64,000 nucleotides of DNA from Microbacterium terrisoli (GCF_030866805.1 NZ_CP133019.1:2170001-2234000); one strand, 5' to 3'. Shown: positions 40,201 through 48,545, counted from the stretch's first letter. Notes: generated by a model from the sequence alone, not told the origin. Program-made: numbers and translations.

Positions 40201-40682
40201 GCGACGGCCTTCGCGAACAGCGGGAACCCGATCTCGTCGGATTGTGCGACCAGCGCGTCGATGTCGTCGGATGCCTCGGTCGAGCGCAGCACCGGCACGC
40301 CCGCCTCGATCGCGTGGTGCTTGGCCTCGACCTTGTTGCCGGCCATCTCGAGCACCGCGGCGGGCGGTCCGATGAACGCGACGCCGTTGGCTGCCGCCTT
40401 CTCGGCCAGCTCGGGGTTCTCCGACAAGAACCCGTAGCCCGGGTAGATGGCGTCGGCCCCGGCCTGGAGCGCGACGCGGACGATCTCGTCGACGTCGAGG
40501 TATGCGCGTACGGGATGCCCCTGCTCGCCGATCTGGTAGGCCTCGTCGGCCTTCAGCCTGTGCAGTGAATGTCGATCCTCGTAGGGGAAGACGGCGACGG
40601 TGCGAGCACCCAGTTCGTATGCGGCTCGGAACGCGCGAATTGCGATTTCACCGCGGTTGGCAACCAGGATCTTCTCGAACAT
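37275..40682 (-). CDS. pyc: Pyruvate carboxylase
   Basis: Biotin enzyme that makes oxaloacetate from pyruvate and bicarbonate, an anaplerotic step. The 1135 residues run through the biotin carboxylase domain (MFEKILVANRGEIAIRAFRA, AVAGGGGRGMR, EMNPRIQVEHTVTEEVT). The carboxyltransferase barrel follows (DTTFRDAHQSLLATRVRT, VEAWGGATYD, KDMAGLLRPGAA), then the PYC allosteric/tetramerisation segment and a C-terminal biotinyl domain with the lysine in IEAMKMEAAI. Length is standard for the single-chain enzyme. It follows nothing on the same strand within 90 bases; a promoter is expected in 40683-40777. Confidence 0.98.
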   Translation of the reverse strand: MFEKILVANRGEIAIRAFRAAYELGARTVAVFPYEDRHSLHRLKADEAYQIGEQGHPVRAYLDVDEIVRVALQAGADAIYPGYGFLSENPELAEKAAANGVAFIGPPAAVLEMAGNKVEAKHHAIEAGVPVLRSTEASDDIDALVAQSDEIGFPLFAKAVAGGGGRGMRRVASKGELAQALAEAMHEAGSAFGDPRMFLEQAVLRPRHIEVQVLADAHGETVHLFERDCSMQRRHQKVVEIAPAPNLDDEIRRSLHRHAIAFARSIGYQNAGTVEFLLETEGERTGEVVFIEMNPRIQVEHTVTEEVTDVDLVQAQMRIAAGETLADLGLRQDEIRLRGSAVQCRITTEDPSQNFRPDTGKITTYRSPGGAGIRLDGGTTAAGSQISPHFDSMLAKLICRGRDFPAAVKRARRALAEFRIRGVATNIPFLQAVFDDPEFLAGDVSTLFIESRPELLRGRVSKDRGSKILTWLADTTVNRPHGPNPVTVDPVAKLPAVDLTVPAPEGSRQRLLRLGPTGFAAELRGRQALAVTDTTFRDAHQSLLATRVRTKDLAAVAPYVARLTPQLLSVEAWGGATYDVALRFLGEDPWERLDALRTAMPNIAIQMLLRGRNTVGYTPYPTQVTDAFVREAAASGIDIFRIFDALNDVAQMRPAIDAVLSTDTAVAEVAVCYTGDLLNPAEDLYTLDYYLRLAEQIVQAGAHILAIKDMAGLLRPGAAAKLVAALRDRFDLPVHVHTHDTAGGQLGTLLAASAAGADAVDAAAAPMSGTTSQPSLSALIAALAHTDRDTGIDLSAVTDLEPYWEAVRHLYGPFESGLPGPTGRVYHHEIPGGQLSNLRQQAIALGLSEDFELIEDMYAAADAILGRVPKVTPSSKVVGDLALHLAAVKADPADFAENPEHYDVPDSVVAFMAGELGDLPGGWPEPFRTKVLAGRDIKHGVTPLTDDQAAALDADSSTRREMLNELLFPAPTHSFRQLREQYGDLSVLETADYLYGLVPGVEHVVDLERGVQLYVGLEAIGEADEKGMRSVMTTLNGQLRPVFVRDRSIDVEARQAEKADASRPGQVAAPFSGAVTVKVAEGDVVEAGQPVASIEAMKMEAAITAPVGGVIERVVLDGTSQVEAGDLLVVIHPRQ

Positions 40683-40777
40683 GCGACTCCCAATAAGGCG
40701 ACGATCATGCGGGCAGGCGTGATCGCCTTTCGTGGCTGAGTGTGCTCTCAGCCTAGGGGACGGTAACGTAGAGCCTT

Positions 40778-41590
40778 GTGCACGTCCTCTCGGTCAGCTC
40801 CCTCAAGGGCGGTGTCGGTAAGACAACCGTGACCCTCGGTCTCGCCTCCGCGGCGTTCGCCCGGGGTGTCAAGACGCTCGTTGTCGATCTCGACCCGCAG
40901 TCCGACGTCTCCACGGGGATGGACATCCAGGTGGCAGGCCGCCTGAACGTCGCCGATGTGCTGGCCAGCCCGAAAGAGAAGGTCGTACGCCAGGCCATCA
41001 CTTCCAGCGGCTGGACCAAGGTGCACCCTGGCACGATCGATGTCATGATCGGCAGCCCTTCGGCCATCAACTTCGACGGTCCGCACCCGAGCATCCGCGA
41101 CGTCTGGAAGCTCGAAGAGGCGCTCGCCGCCGTCGAGGCCGACTACGACCTCGTGCTCGTGGACTGCGCGCCGTCGCTGAATGCGCTCACGCGCACGGCG
41201 TGGGCTGCCAGTGATCGTGTCATCGTGATCACCGAGCCGGGCCTGTTCTCCGTGGCCGCCGCCGACCGCGCGTTGCGCGCGATCGAAGAGATCCGCCGCG
41301 GCCTCTCGCCGCGCCTGCAGCCGCTGGGCATCGTCGTCAACCGCGTGCGCCCGCAGTCGATCGAGCACCAGTTCCGCATCAAGGAGCTGCGCGACATGTT
41401 CGGCCCGCTGGTGCTGTCCCCGCAGCTGCCCGAGCGCACGTCGCTGCAGCAGGCGCAGGGCGCGGCCAAGCCGCTGCACATCTGGCCGGGCGACTCGGCC
41501 CAGGAGCTCGCGGCGGACTTCGACCAGCTGCTGGATCGCATCATGCGCACCGGCCGCATCCCGTCGCCCGACGGCCTCCCCGTAGCCTGA
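40778..41590 (+). CDS. ParA family ATPase (chromosome-partition type)
   Basis: A 270-residue ParA/Soj-like ATPase starting at GTG 40778. It carries the deviant Walker A LKGGVGKTT (9-17), LVVDLDPQSDVSTGMD for Walker A', and YDLVLVDCAPSLNALTRTAWA for Walker B. C-terminal residues match VNRVRPQSIEHQFRIKEL. There is no ParB neighbour, so this is either an orphan ParA or one of the non-partitioning ParA-like proteins frequent in Microbacteriaceae. It is convergent with the MerR gene across an intergenic palindromic element. Confidence 0.88.
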   Translation: MHVLSVSSLKGGVGKTTVTLGLASAAFARGVKTLVVDLDPQSDVSTGMDIQVAGRLNVADVLASPKEKVVRQAITSSGWTKVHPGTIDVMIGSPSAINFDGPHPSIRDVWKLEEALAAVEADYDLVLVDCAPSLNALTRTAWAASDRVIVITEPGLFSVAAADRALRAIEEIRRGLSPRLQPLGIVVNRVRPQSIEHQFRIKELRDMFGPLVLSPQLPERTSLQQAQGAAKPLHIWPGDSAQELAADFDQLLDRIMRTGRIPSPDGLPVA

Positions 41591-41631
41591 CCGCGCGCCG
41601 CGCTCGCCCCGCGGCCCCGCCCCGCCCCCGC

Positions 41632-41714
41632 GTCGAAATCATGTGATCTCGACGCGCACACATCAAATTTGCGTCAAACCCATGTGTCGCCGGCGAAGTC
41701 ATATGATTTCGACA
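41632..41714 (+). repeat. Intergenic palindromic element, copy 3
   Basis: The most complete copy, about 83 bases. The left arm GTCGAAATCATGTGATCTC begins at 41632; an inner inverted pair ACACAT (41658-41663) and ATGTGT (41682-41687) lies within; and the right arm ends CATATGATTTCGACAC (to 41714), which is the inverted complement of the left end. It sits between convergent ParA-like and MerR genes, so it may act as a bidirectional terminator or be a REP/MITE-like sequence. Confidence 0.72.
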
Positions 41715-41764
41715 CCAAGTGCCACGCGCACTGCGGGCACAGGACGGCAGAGGCCGGGCGGCGG

Positions 41765-42310
41765 TCAGGCGGTGCGCTGCGCGCGACGGGCCGCCAGCTC
41801 GTCGACCGGGTCGGGCCGTTGCGGGTCGAACTCGAGCAATGTCGATTCGACCTCGGTGAGCACCTTGCCGACGGCGATGCCGAAGACGCCCTGACCGCGG
41901 CTGACCAGGTCGATGACCTCGTCGTTCGAGGTGCACAGATACACTGAGGCGCCGTCGCTCATGAGCGTCGTGCCGGCCAGGTCACGGATGCCGGCGACCC
42001 GCAGCTGCTCAACGGCCGTGCGGATCTGCTGCAGTGAGATTCCGGTGTCGAGCAGCCGTTTGACGAGCTTGAGCACCAGGATGTCGCGGAATCCGTACAG
42101 GCGCTGCGATCCCGATCCGCTCGCTCCGCGCACGGTGGGCTCGACGAGTTCGGTGCGCGCCCAGTAGTCCAGCTGCCGGTACGTGATGCCGGCCGCCCGC
42201 GCGGCCACCGCACCGCGATAGCCGACTTCGTCGTCCATGGCGGGCAACCCGTCGGTGAACAGGAGATCGACGCCGAATCGATGCTCGCCTGCCGCTTCAT
42301 CCGCGGTCAT
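41765..42310 (-). CDS. MerR family regulator (MlrA/FtsR-neighbour type)
   Basis: A 181-residue MerR-family protein. The N-terminal helix-turn-helix contains GITYRQLDYWARTELVEPTVRG (about 41-62) and LYGFRDILVLKLVKRLLDTG. The second half, with SDGASVYLCTSNDEVIDLVSRGQGVFGIAVG, has the ligand-like domain seen in Rv1828/CarD-adjacent MerR proteins that accompany GarA and FtsR in actinobacteria. Preceded by a G-rich ribosome site; two further starts exist downstream. The target is unknown. Confidence 0.9.
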   Translation of the reverse strand: MTADEAAGEHRFGVDLLFTDGLPAMDDEVGYRGAVAARAAGITYRQLDYWARTELVEPTVRGASGSGSQRLYGFRDILVLKLVKRLLDTGISLQQIRTAVEQLRVAGIRDLAGTTLMSDGASVYLCTSNDEVIDLVSRGQGVFGIAVGKVLTEVESTLLEFDPQRPDPVDELAARRAQRTA

Positions 42311-42482
42311 CGAGATCCCCCTTCTCCGAAGTCCAATGGACCTTCCCCCACGCTAGAGGACCATCCTCCTCCCGGCAACGACCTCCGGCGTGGAGCCGGT
42401 CGCGTGTCGCGCACCTTCGCGGCTCGGCCGCCCCGTGTCGCGGCTCGGCCGCCCCGTGCGGAGGGCTCCGTGCGCGCCCCCG

Positions 42483-43172
42483 TCACTGGACGAGTCGATC
42501 GATCGCGTGGCGCACGAAGACCGTGCGCACCTCGCCCAGCCGAGCCGCCAGCTCGGGGGCCAGCTCGCCGGCTCGCCCACGGGATGTGGAGTCGGTGCGA
42601 CGCAGCAGCGGTGCCAGCGCCGTCTCGATCAGCGCGACCTCGCGTTCTGCCGCCTGACGCATGCCCCGCATATGGCGCGGCTCGATGCCGTGCCGATCCA
42701 GCGCCACGAGTGCACGCAGCACGGCCAGCGCCTGCTCGTCGTATGTGTCCGCGCCGGGGATCATGCCGGTGCTGACCGCGTCGTTCAGCAGCTGCGGCGC
42801 CGCTCCCGCTGCCGCGAGCAGTTCGGCGCGCCGGTAGCGGCGGGCGGTGGGTGTGATCGAGGGCGGCACGGAGGTGGGCGATGCGGGCGCACGGCCGGCG
42901 TCGACATCCTCCATGTACGCGCGGATGCGCGCCAGCGGCAGATAGTGATCGCGCTGCAGCGTGAGCGCGAGCCGCAGCCGCTCGACGTTCTCGGGCGTGA
43001 ACTTGCGATATCCGGACGCGGTGCGCATCGGCGTCACGATCCCCTGCACTTCGAGAAAGCGCAGCTTGCTGGCCGTCAGTGCGGGAAACTCCGGGCTGAG
43101 GCGAGCGAGGACCTGACCGATGCTCAGCGCGCCCCCGGCCGCGGCGCGGCGGGGTGCGGGTGAGGCGGGCAT
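42483..43172 (-). CDS. ftsR: FtsR, MerR-type regulator of division
   Basis: A 229-residue MerR-like regulator in the conserved GarA-ftsR-merR order. The domain LSIGQVLARLSPEFPALTAS, KLRFLEVQGIVTPMRTASGY and RKFTPENVERLRLALTLQ binds DNA (about residues 16-80). The remaining part is helical. FtsR activates ftsZ in Corynebacterium glutamicum. The start shares one base with the garA stop (TGATG), so the two are translated together. The tail ends RHAIDRLVQ. Confidence 0.88.
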   Translation of the reverse strand: MPASPAPRRAAAGGALSIGQVLARLSPEFPALTASKLRFLEVQGIVTPMRTASGYRKFTPENVERLRLALTLQRDHYLPLARIRAYMEDVDAGRAPASPTSVPPSITPTARRYRRAELLAAAGAAPQLLNDAVSTGMIPGADTYDEQALAVLRALVALDRHGIEPRHMRGMRQAAEREVALIETALAPLLRRTDSTSRGRAGELAPELAARLGEVRTVFVRHAIDRLVQ

Positions 43173-43660
43173 CAGCTCTCCGCGACCTGCTCGAGATCAG
43201 CGGGAGAGACGAAGAAGTTCAATCTGAACTTGCCGATGCGCACTTCGGCGCCGTTGGCGAGTGCCGCACGGTCCACGCGCTCGCCGTTCACATACGTGCC
43301 GTTCAGCGACCGCTGGTCGACGATCTCGAAGCGCTTGCCGTCACGGGTGATCTCGGCATGACGTCGCGACACCGTCACGTCGTCGAAGAAGATGTCGGCT
43401 TCGGGATGCCGCCCCACGGTCATGACGTCGGTGTCGAGCAGGTAGCGGGCTCCGGCAGTGGGGCCCGACCGGACCACCAGCAGCGCCACACCCGAAGGCA
43501 ACGCGTCGATCGCGGCGAGCTCGGCGCTGGACAGATCGCTGCCGAACGGCACGAACGACAGATCAGAGTCGTGGCCGAACGTCTGGGTCGCGTCGCTGTT
43601 GCGCGACGCCCCGGAGCCACGATGAATGCCCCCCGCGTCGGGTCGACGGAAATCGTCCAC
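43172..43660 (-). CDS. garA: FHA-domain protein (GarA/OdhI homologue)
   Basis: A 162-residue phosphopeptide-binding regulator of 2-oxoglutarate metabolism. The FHA domain (about 65-150) holds VGRHPEADIFFDDVTVSRRHAEI and DQRSLNGTYVNGERVDRAAL, with the conserved Arg, Ser, His and Asn. In GarA/OdhI a Thr-Thr pair near residue 20-25 is phosphorylated by PASTA kinases; here the corresponding stretch is DATQTFGHDSDLSF with Thr25 and Thr27 but no adjacent pair. GTG start. Forms an operon with ftsR. The kinase at 26.4 kb is a candidate partner (inference). Confidence 0.92.
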   Translation of the reverse strand: MDDFRRPDAGGIHRGSGASRNSDATQTFGHDSDLSFVPFGSDLSSAELAAIDALPSGVALLVVRSGPTAGARYLLDTDVMTVGRHPEADIFFDDVTVSRRHAEITRDGKRFEIVDQRSLNGTYVNGERVDRAALANGAEVRIGKFRLNFFVSPADLEQVAES

Positions 43661-43825
43661 GGTCGTCCTTCCTTTCCCCCCAGACTAACCGATCGCGCTT
43701 CCGCTGCGAGAGCGGATAGCGCCGATAGTCGACCCTATTGAACGGCGGGTGCCGCTGTCCACTCGAACACCGTCCCGAGCCTCGGTCCGGCCCGGCCCTC
43801 AGCGCAGGCGGGTAGGCTCCCGCCC

Positions 43826-44374
43826 GTGAGGATCCCCGCTGTCATCGCCGCCGCCGTTCTTGCCGCCTTCGCCGTTCTCGGCGTCGCAGGACCCGCTTTC
43901 GCACACGATCAGCTGCTGTCGACCAGCCCTCAGGACGGGGCGACGGTCTCGTCTCTGCCTACCGCGGTGACCCTCACCTTCAATGACACCGTGGATGACG
44001 CAGGCTCCGACGCCAACCAGGTCAAGGTGATGGATGCCTCGTGCAAAGTCATCAACGACGGCCCCCTGCAACTGCAGGATAACGTGGTGACCCAGCCCAT
44101 CGCAGGAGAATCCACCGGTCCGGTGACGGTGCTGTGGCGCGTGGTCTCCCGCGACGGCCACCCCGTCTCGGGCGATTTCACCTTCACCGTGTCGGGATCG
44201 GGGGCGGCTGCGGCATCCCCCGCGTCGTCGTGCGACGCAGCTCCCGCCACGACCGCTCCCACCGGCTCATCGGACGGGATGCTGCCCTGGATCATCGGCG
44301 GGGGCGTGGTGGTGATCGTGGCAGCGGTGATCGTGCTCCTGGTCACCCGCTCGAGCCGTGCCGGCGACCGCTAG
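43826..44374 (+). CDS. copC: CopC-domain copper-binding protein
   Basis: A 182-residue secreted, membrane-tethered protein. A signal peptide (residues 1-26) ends at AFA, so mature His27 ([12 protein letters not shown]) would be the N-terminal copper ligand. CopC-like beta sandwich follows with [11 protein letters not shown], and a Ser/Ala/Pro linker leads to a C-terminal membrane helix ([20 protein letters not shown]). No copD partner lies next to it. GTG start; the gene lies just before lpd and may be co-transcribed with it. Confidence 0.85.
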   Translation: MRIPAVIAAAVLAAFAVLGVAGPAFAHDQLLSTSPQDGATVSSLPTAVTLTFNDTVDDAGSDANQVKVMDASCKVINDGPLQLQDNVVTQPIAGESTGPVTVLWRVVSRDGHPVSGDFTFTVSGSGAAAASPASSCDAAPATTAPTGSSDGMLPWIIGGGVVVIVAAVIVLLVTRSSRAGDR

Positions 44375-44384
44375 GCTGGAAGGC

Positions 44385-45782
44385 ATGCCACATTATGACG
44401 TCGTGATCCTCGGCGCCGGCCCCGGCGGGTATGTCGCGGCCGTTCGCAGCGCTCAGTTGGGTCTTTCCACCGCAATCATCGAAGAGAAGTACTGGGGCGG
44501 TGTGTGCCTGAACGTGGGCTGCATCCCCTCGAAGGCTCTGCTGAAGAATGCCGACCTCGCGCACCAGGTGCTGCACAAGGCCGAGCTGTTCGGCATCTCG
44601 GGTGACGTGCACTTCGACTTCGGCGTCGCGTGGGACCGCAGCCGCAAGGTGGCCGAGACGCACGTCAAGGGCATCCACTTCCTGATGAAGAAGAACAAGG
44701 TCACCGAGTACGACGGCCGCGGCTCTTTCACCGGCGCGAACGCGATCACCGTGACCAAGTCCGACGGGTCCACCGAGGAGGTCACGTTCGACAACGCGAT
44801 CATCTCGACCGGCTCGAAGGTGCGCAGCCTGCCGGGTGTGACCATCGGCGGCAACATCGTGTCGTTCGAGGAGCAGATCCTCACGCGCGAGCTGCCGAAG
44901 TCGATCGTCATCGTCGGAGCCGGCGCGATCGGCATGGAGTTCGCCTTCGTCCTGCGCAACTACGGCGTCGAGGTCACGATCATCGAATACCTCGACCGGG
45001 CGCTGCCCAACGAAGACGCCGAGGTCTCGAAGGAGATCACAAAGCAGTACAAGGGCTACGGCATCCCGATCCTCACCTCGACCAAGGTCGAGACGGTCAC
45101 TGACGACGGCTCGAAGGTCACCGTCACCTACACCGACAAAGACGGAGTGGCCGGCTCGGTCGAGGCCGACAAGGTGCTCATGTCGGTCGGCTTCGCGCCG
45201 AACGTCGAGAACTTCGGCCTGGAGAACACCGGGGTCGCCCTCACCGAGCGCGGCGCGATCGACATCGATGACTACATGCGCACCAACGTGCCGCACATCT
45301 ACGCGATCGGCGACGTGACCGCGAAGCTGCAGCTCGCGCACGTGGCCGAGGCGCAGGCCGTCGTCGCCGCCGAGACCATCGCCGGTGCCGAGACCATGAC
45401 GCTGGGTGACTACCGCATGATGCCGCGCGCGACCTTCTGCTCGCCGCAGATCGCCTCGTTCGGTCTGACCGAGCAGCAGGCGCGCGACGCCGGCTACGAC
45501 GTCAAGGTCGCGAAGTTCCCGTTCTCGGCGAACGGCAAGGCCAACGGTCTGGGCGAGCCGGTCGGGTTCGTCAAGCTGATCGCCGACGGCGAGCACCTCG
45601 AGCTGCTGGGCGGCCACATGGTCGGCCCCGACGTGTCGGAGCTGCTGCCCGAACTGACCCTCGCGCAGAAGTGGGATCTGACCGCTCTGGAGGCCGCCCG
45701 CAACGTGCACACCCACCCGACGCTGTCGGAGGCCCTCCAAGAAGGCTTCCATGGTCTGGCCGGACACATGATCAACCTCTAG
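44385..45782 (+). CDS. lpdA: Dihydrolipoamide dehydrogenase (E3)
   Basis: FAD-linked disulfide oxidoreductase of the pyruvate and 2-oxoglutarate dehydrogenase complexes, 465 residues. The FAD loop [19 protein letters not shown] (8-26) is followed by the redox disulfide [13 protein letters not shown] (Cys41, Cys46), [13 protein letters not shown] for NAD and the catalytic His-Glu near the C terminus (HTHPTLSE). The ATG at 44385, preceded by GGAAGG, is chosen over an earlier in-frame start. Ten bases after copC. No dehydrogenase partner subunits are nearby. A strong hairpin follows the stop. Confidence 0.96.
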   Translation: MPHYDVVILGAGPGGYVAAVRSAQLGLSTAIIEEKYWGGVCLNVGCIPSKALLKNADLAHQVLHKAELFGISGDVHFDFGVAWDRSRKVAETHVKGIHFLMKKNKVTEYDGRGSFTGANAITVTKSDGSTEEVTFDNAIISTGSKVRSLPGVTIGGNIVSFEEQILTRELPKSIVIVGAGAIGMEFAFVLRNYGVEVTIIEYLDRALPNEDAEVSKEITKQYKGYGIPILTSTKVETVTDDGSKVTVTYTDKDGVAGSVEADKVLMSVGFAPNVENFGLENTGVALTERGAIDIDDYMRTNVPHIYAIGDVTAKLQLAHVAEAQAVVAAETIAGAETMTLGDYRMMPRATFCSPQIASFGLTEQQARDAGYDVKVAKFPFSANGKANGLGEPVGFVKLIADGEHLELLGGHMVGPDVSELLPELTLAQKWDLTALEAARNVHTHPTLSEALQEGFHGLAGHMINL

Positions 45783-45817
45783 ACTGTTGGTCAGTCTCCC
45801 GGATTCCGGGAACCCAA

Positions 45818-45852
45818 CGACGCCGCCCTGCTCGAAGCCGAGGGCGGCGTCG
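45818..45852. terminator. Hairpin after lpdA, between convergent genes
   Basis: CGACGCCGCCCT (45818-45829) pairs with AGGGCGGCGTCG (45841-45852), a perfect 12-base-pair stem with an 11-base loop. It lies 36 bases after the lpdA stop and before the converging secreted-protein gene, so it likely ends lpdA transcription; the U-tract is weak. Confidence 0.6.
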
Positions 45853-45944
45853 CTGATTTCCGGCGGCACCCGCGGTCGTTCTCGCGGCGCCCTCGGCGCC
45901 TCGCGGGCGCAGCCGGCCGACACGCCGCGCCCGCACGGAGGCGG

Positions 45945-46418
45945 TCAGCGCACGAGCATGAACCCCGTGTCGCTGACCGGGGTCTCGAAGCCGGTCGTCG
46001 CGTCGAACAGACAGAACTGCACCCACGCGGACCCCGACGCCAGCTCGCCGAAGCCCTGCTCGGTCTGATCGACGGTGAAGGTGGCGACATGGTTCATCCC
46101 GTCGCAGTCCAGCACGCCGGCGTGCGTCTGACTCCACGCAGCTGACGCCTGGGACGAGCCCTCGGTCGCCAGGATCGGGTCGGCCGTGCGATCCGCGGTC
46201 TGCTTGACCGAGATCCACAGGTGGGTCTGGTCGGCCCCGCCGGTGCAGGTGTACCGGGCCGTGACCGTCGCGGTGGTGGCGCCCGTCTGATGGACGATGC
46301 CGACCAGCTGAGCCGAGGTCGACCGCGCGGGCGGTGCGGCCAATGCGGGCCCGGCGGTGCCGAGCACAGCGAAACCGGCCAGAGCGAGCAGCGTGAAGAA
46401 CTTTCGAGACGTGCGCAT
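45945..46418 (-). CDS. Secreted protein of unknown function
   Basis: A 157-residue exported protein whose ATG at 46418 follows AAAGGGG. A signal peptide (FFTLLALAGFAVLGTAGPALA, about 7-27) precedes a beta-rich domain with AQLVGIVHQTGATTATVTAR and three cysteines (YTCTGG, VLDCDG, VQFCLFD). Similar small secreted Microbacteriaceae proteins exist. I do not recognise the family reliably. It is followed by the lpdA terminator. Confidence 0.8.
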   Translation of the reverse strand: MRTSRKFFTLLALAGFAVLGTAGPALAAPPARSTSAQLVGIVHQTGATTATVTARYTCTGGADQTHLWISVKQTADRTADPILATEGSSQASAAWSQTHAGVLDCDGMNHVATFTVDQTEQGFGELASGSAWVQFCLFDATTGFETPVSDTGFMLVR

Positions 46419-46624
46419 GGAAATCCCCTTTGATCCATAAACGGGGCTCGACCAGCGGAATACCGGCCGAACTCCCCCCAGAATGAGGTTCAGACTAGAC
46501 CTCAGGAGCTTGCCGGCGATAGCCCCAATATCGGACCCCCCGGATCCCGCCCTCGCACGGCGCCGGTGGCGAGACCATACGCTCCCGCTGCACGGTCGGC
46601 GGGGGTGCCGAGCGGCCGGGCGAG

Positions 46625-46672
46625 CCAGGCCGAGAAGGCCCGGGCGAGTCAGGCAGAGAGGGCCCGGGCGAG
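46625..46672. repeat. 24-base tandem duplication spanning the CYTH gene stop
   Basis: Unit 1 (46625-46648) and unit 2 (46649-46672) differ at three of 24 positions, and a truncated third piece (46612-46624) follows. On the minus strand the stop codon TGA at 46649-46651 lies in unit 2, and unit 1 has TGG at the same place, so the duplication has left a copy of the C-terminal codons (LARALSA) beyond the stop. Confidence 0.75.
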
Positions 46673-47335
46673 CTTTGACGGGGATGCCGATACCCGGCCG
46701 CCTGCGGCGGCGACCAGTGCATCCACTTCGGTGAAGAACGCCGCGATCTGGGCCGGGGTCGCAGGGCCGGCCGGGCCGAGCTCGACCTCCCACTCGCGCC
46801 AGGACTGCTCGCCGCCCGAACGCTCGTTGCGCGCGGTGACGTGGTCGTCGACGACTTCGGCCACCAGTTTTCCGGCGACATCGCGCAGCCCGTAGGCGAC
46901 GCGGTGGTTGCGGATGCGGGCGATCGGCACGAACGGCCCTGCGGAGCGGTCGGCGAGAGCTGCCGCCACCGCGGCCGGAACGCCGCCGGTCCCGCCATCG
47001 CCGCCATCGCCGCCATCGCCGCCATCGCCGCCATCGGCAGAATCGGAGGCCGCGGCATCCACCGTCAACGGCCAGTGGTATTCATGCTTGCCGTCCACGG
47101 CCGACACCTTGATGTGCCAGCCGGCGTCGGGGCCGCCTTCGCGGCGGCGCACCGCCGCTCCCCCGCGGGCGAGCGCCAGATCGGCCGTGTCGAAGTATCG
47201 GGCGTCGAGCTCGCGCGGCTCGGGCGCGTCGACGCCGACCACGCCGGGCAGCGCGCGCCAGTTCGGCAGTACCACGCCGTCGTCGACGTCGTACTTGCGC
47301 TCGATCTCGAGGGAATGCTCCGGCTGCGAGCTCAC
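46649..47335 (-). CDS. CYTH domain protein
   Basis: A 228-residue CYTH/triphosphate-tunnel metalloenzyme-like protein. It contains the N-terminal EIERK motif (10-14), [28 protein letters not shown], the [11 protein letters not shown] segment and SWREWEVEL near the end. Such proteins hydrolyse inorganic triphosphate or ThTP-like substrates; the specific substrate is unknown. The coding region has a Gly-Asp repeat insertion ([13 protein letters not shown], near residues 102-114), encoded by a nine-base tandem repeat. GTG start overlaps the small upstream protein by four bases. The reading frame ends in a 24-base tandem duplication. Confidence 0.88.
   Translation of the reverse strand: MSSQPEHSLEIERKYDVDDGVVLPNWRALPGVVGVDAPEPRELDARYFDTADLALARGGAAVRRREGGPDAGWHIKVSAVDGKHEYHWPLTVDAAASDSADGGDGGDGGDGGDGGTGGVPAAVAAALADRSAGPFVPIARIRNHRVAYGLRDVAGKLVAEVVDDHVTARNERSGGEQSWREWEVELGPAGPATPAQIAAFFTEVDALVAAAGGRVSASPSKLARALSA
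46994..47038. repeat. Nine-base coding tandem repeat (GDG run)
   Basis: GCCATCGCC repeats at 46994, 47003, 47012 and 47021, with a last GCCATCGGC at 47030. On the minus strand it encodes the Gly-Asp-Gly run of the CYTH protein. Multiples of nine keep the frame, so copy-number change would lengthen or shorten a surface loop without disrupting the gene. Confidence 0.85.
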
Positions 47336-47559
47336 TCGTCCCGGCCGTCGGGGTCGGGATTGATGTCTTCGGTCGCCTCGGCATAGACGAATCGCGTCTC
47401 GGTGGGTCCGTCGTGGGCTCCGGTATTGGCCGCAGCGCCCTCGCGGCGATAGACCAGCTGGCCACCGCCGTACGGCATGATGAGCGAGTCGGAGGCTCCC
47501 GGTTCGAGCGGGATGATCTGCCCGTCGAGCGGGCCGCCGGAGAGACGTGCGATTGCCAT
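47332..47559 (-). CDS. Small conserved protein of unknown function
   Basis: A 75-residue protein that starts [20 protein letters not shown] and ends PDPDGRDE. It contains [13 protein letters not shown] and RFVYAE; this pattern of short hypothetical proteins is frequent in Microbacteriaceae next to CYTH or NAD synthetase genes. Its stop overlaps the CYTH GTG by four bases (GTGA), so the two are an operon. ATG at 47559. Function not known. Confidence 0.75.
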   Translation of the reverse strand: MAIARLSGGPLDGQIIPLEPGASDSLIMPYGGGQLVYRREGAAANTGAHDGPTETRFVYAEATEDINPDPDGRDE

Positions 47560-47691
47560 GGTCACATGGTAGTGCGCGGGCAGGGATTGGGCGGGAATGT
47601 GCGCGTGCCGGCCTCGCGGGACTGCAACCCGGTCGTTGACACGCGACTCACGGCGTTCGCGGTGTCGCCGAGAGCAGACCAGACTAGGGAC

Positions 47692-48522
47692 ATGACTCTT
47701 CAGCACGAGATCGCCCGGGCACTCGGGGTGCGGTCCGAGATCGATCCGGCCACCGAGATCGAGCGGCGGGTGCAGTTCCTCGCCGACTATCTGATGGAGA
47801 CCGGCGCGAACGGGTTCGTGCTCGGCATCTCGGGCGGACAGGACTCGACGCTGGCCGGGCGTCTGGCCCAGCTCGCCGTCCAGCGCGTCCGTGCCGGCGG
47901 CGGTACGGCCGGTTTCATCGCGGTCCGCCTGCCGTACAAAATTCAGCACGATGCGGATGACGCGGCGGCGGCGCTCGAGTTCATCTCTGCCGATCGGGTG
48001 GTCGAGGTGAACATCCAGCATGGCGTGGAGGGTGTGGAGGCCGACATCGAGCAGGCCTCGGGAGCATCCGTCTCGGATTTCAACCGGGGCAACATCAAGG
48101 CCCGCATCCGCATGGTCACGCAGTACGCGCTGGCCGGCGCCGACCGACACCTCGTGGTCGGCACCGACCATGCCGCCGAGGCGGTGACCGGCTTCTACAC
48201 GAAGTTCGGTGACGGCGCCGCCGACATCCTGCCGCTGGCCGGCCTCACCAAGCGTCAGGGCAAGAGCCTCTTGCGCGAACTCGGGGCACCCGATCGACTC
48301 TGGCTGAAGGTCCCGACCGCCGACCTGCTCGACGACCGCCCCGGACGCGCCGACGAGGATGAACTCGGCCTCACCTACGAGCAGATCGACGACTATCTCG
48401 AAGGCAAGCCCGTGGATGCGGCGACCGCTGCCCGCATTGAGCAGAAATACCGGGTTTCAGAGCACAAACGCCATCTGCCGGTGTCGCCCGACGACACCTG
48501 GTGGCGCTCCGCCGGTCGTTGA
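47692..48522 (+). CDS. nadE: NH3-dependent NAD+ synthetase
   Basis: Adenylates nicotinic-acid adenine dinucleotide and amidates it to NAD, using ammonia. The 276 residues lack a glutaminase domain. The ATP P-loop is SGGQDS (47-52) in [37 protein letters not shown] and [18 protein letters not shown] are the other signatures. The ATG at 47692 sits at the family N terminus ([13 protein letters not shown]); upstream in-frame sequence is not homologous. Convergent with mmsA; the stop lies in a perfect inverted repeat. Confidence 0.97.
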   Translation: MTLQHEIARALGVRSEIDPATEIERRVQFLADYLMETGANGFVLGISGGQDSTLAGRLAQLAVQRVRAGGGTAGFIAVRLPYKIQHDADDAAAALEFISADRVVEVNIQHGVEGVEADIEQASGASVSDFNRGNIKARIRMVTQYALAGADRHLVVGTDHAAEAVTGFYTKFGDGAADILPLAGLTKRQGKSLLRELGAPDRLWLKVPTADLLDDRPGRADEDELGLTYEQIDDYLEGKPVDAATAARIEQKYRVSEHKRHLPVSPDDTWWRSAGR

Positions 48523-48545
48523 GCACCGACTCGCTCAACGACCGG
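48512..48545. terminator. Perfect 13-base-pair hairpin between nadE and mmsA
   Basis: CCGGTCGTTGAGC (48512-48524) and GCTCAACGACCGG (48533-48545) are perfect inverted repeats with an eight-base loop. The nadE stop codon (TGA, 48520-48522) is inside the left arm and the mmsA stop lies a few bases beyond. This is the obvious bidirectional terminator, though it has no T-run. Confidence 0.7.

Noticed and set aside
37287..40568. Long plus-strand open frame antisense to pyc (1093 residues)
   Set aside because: Composition is that of an antisense shadow and pyc is fully intact with all motifs on the minus strand.
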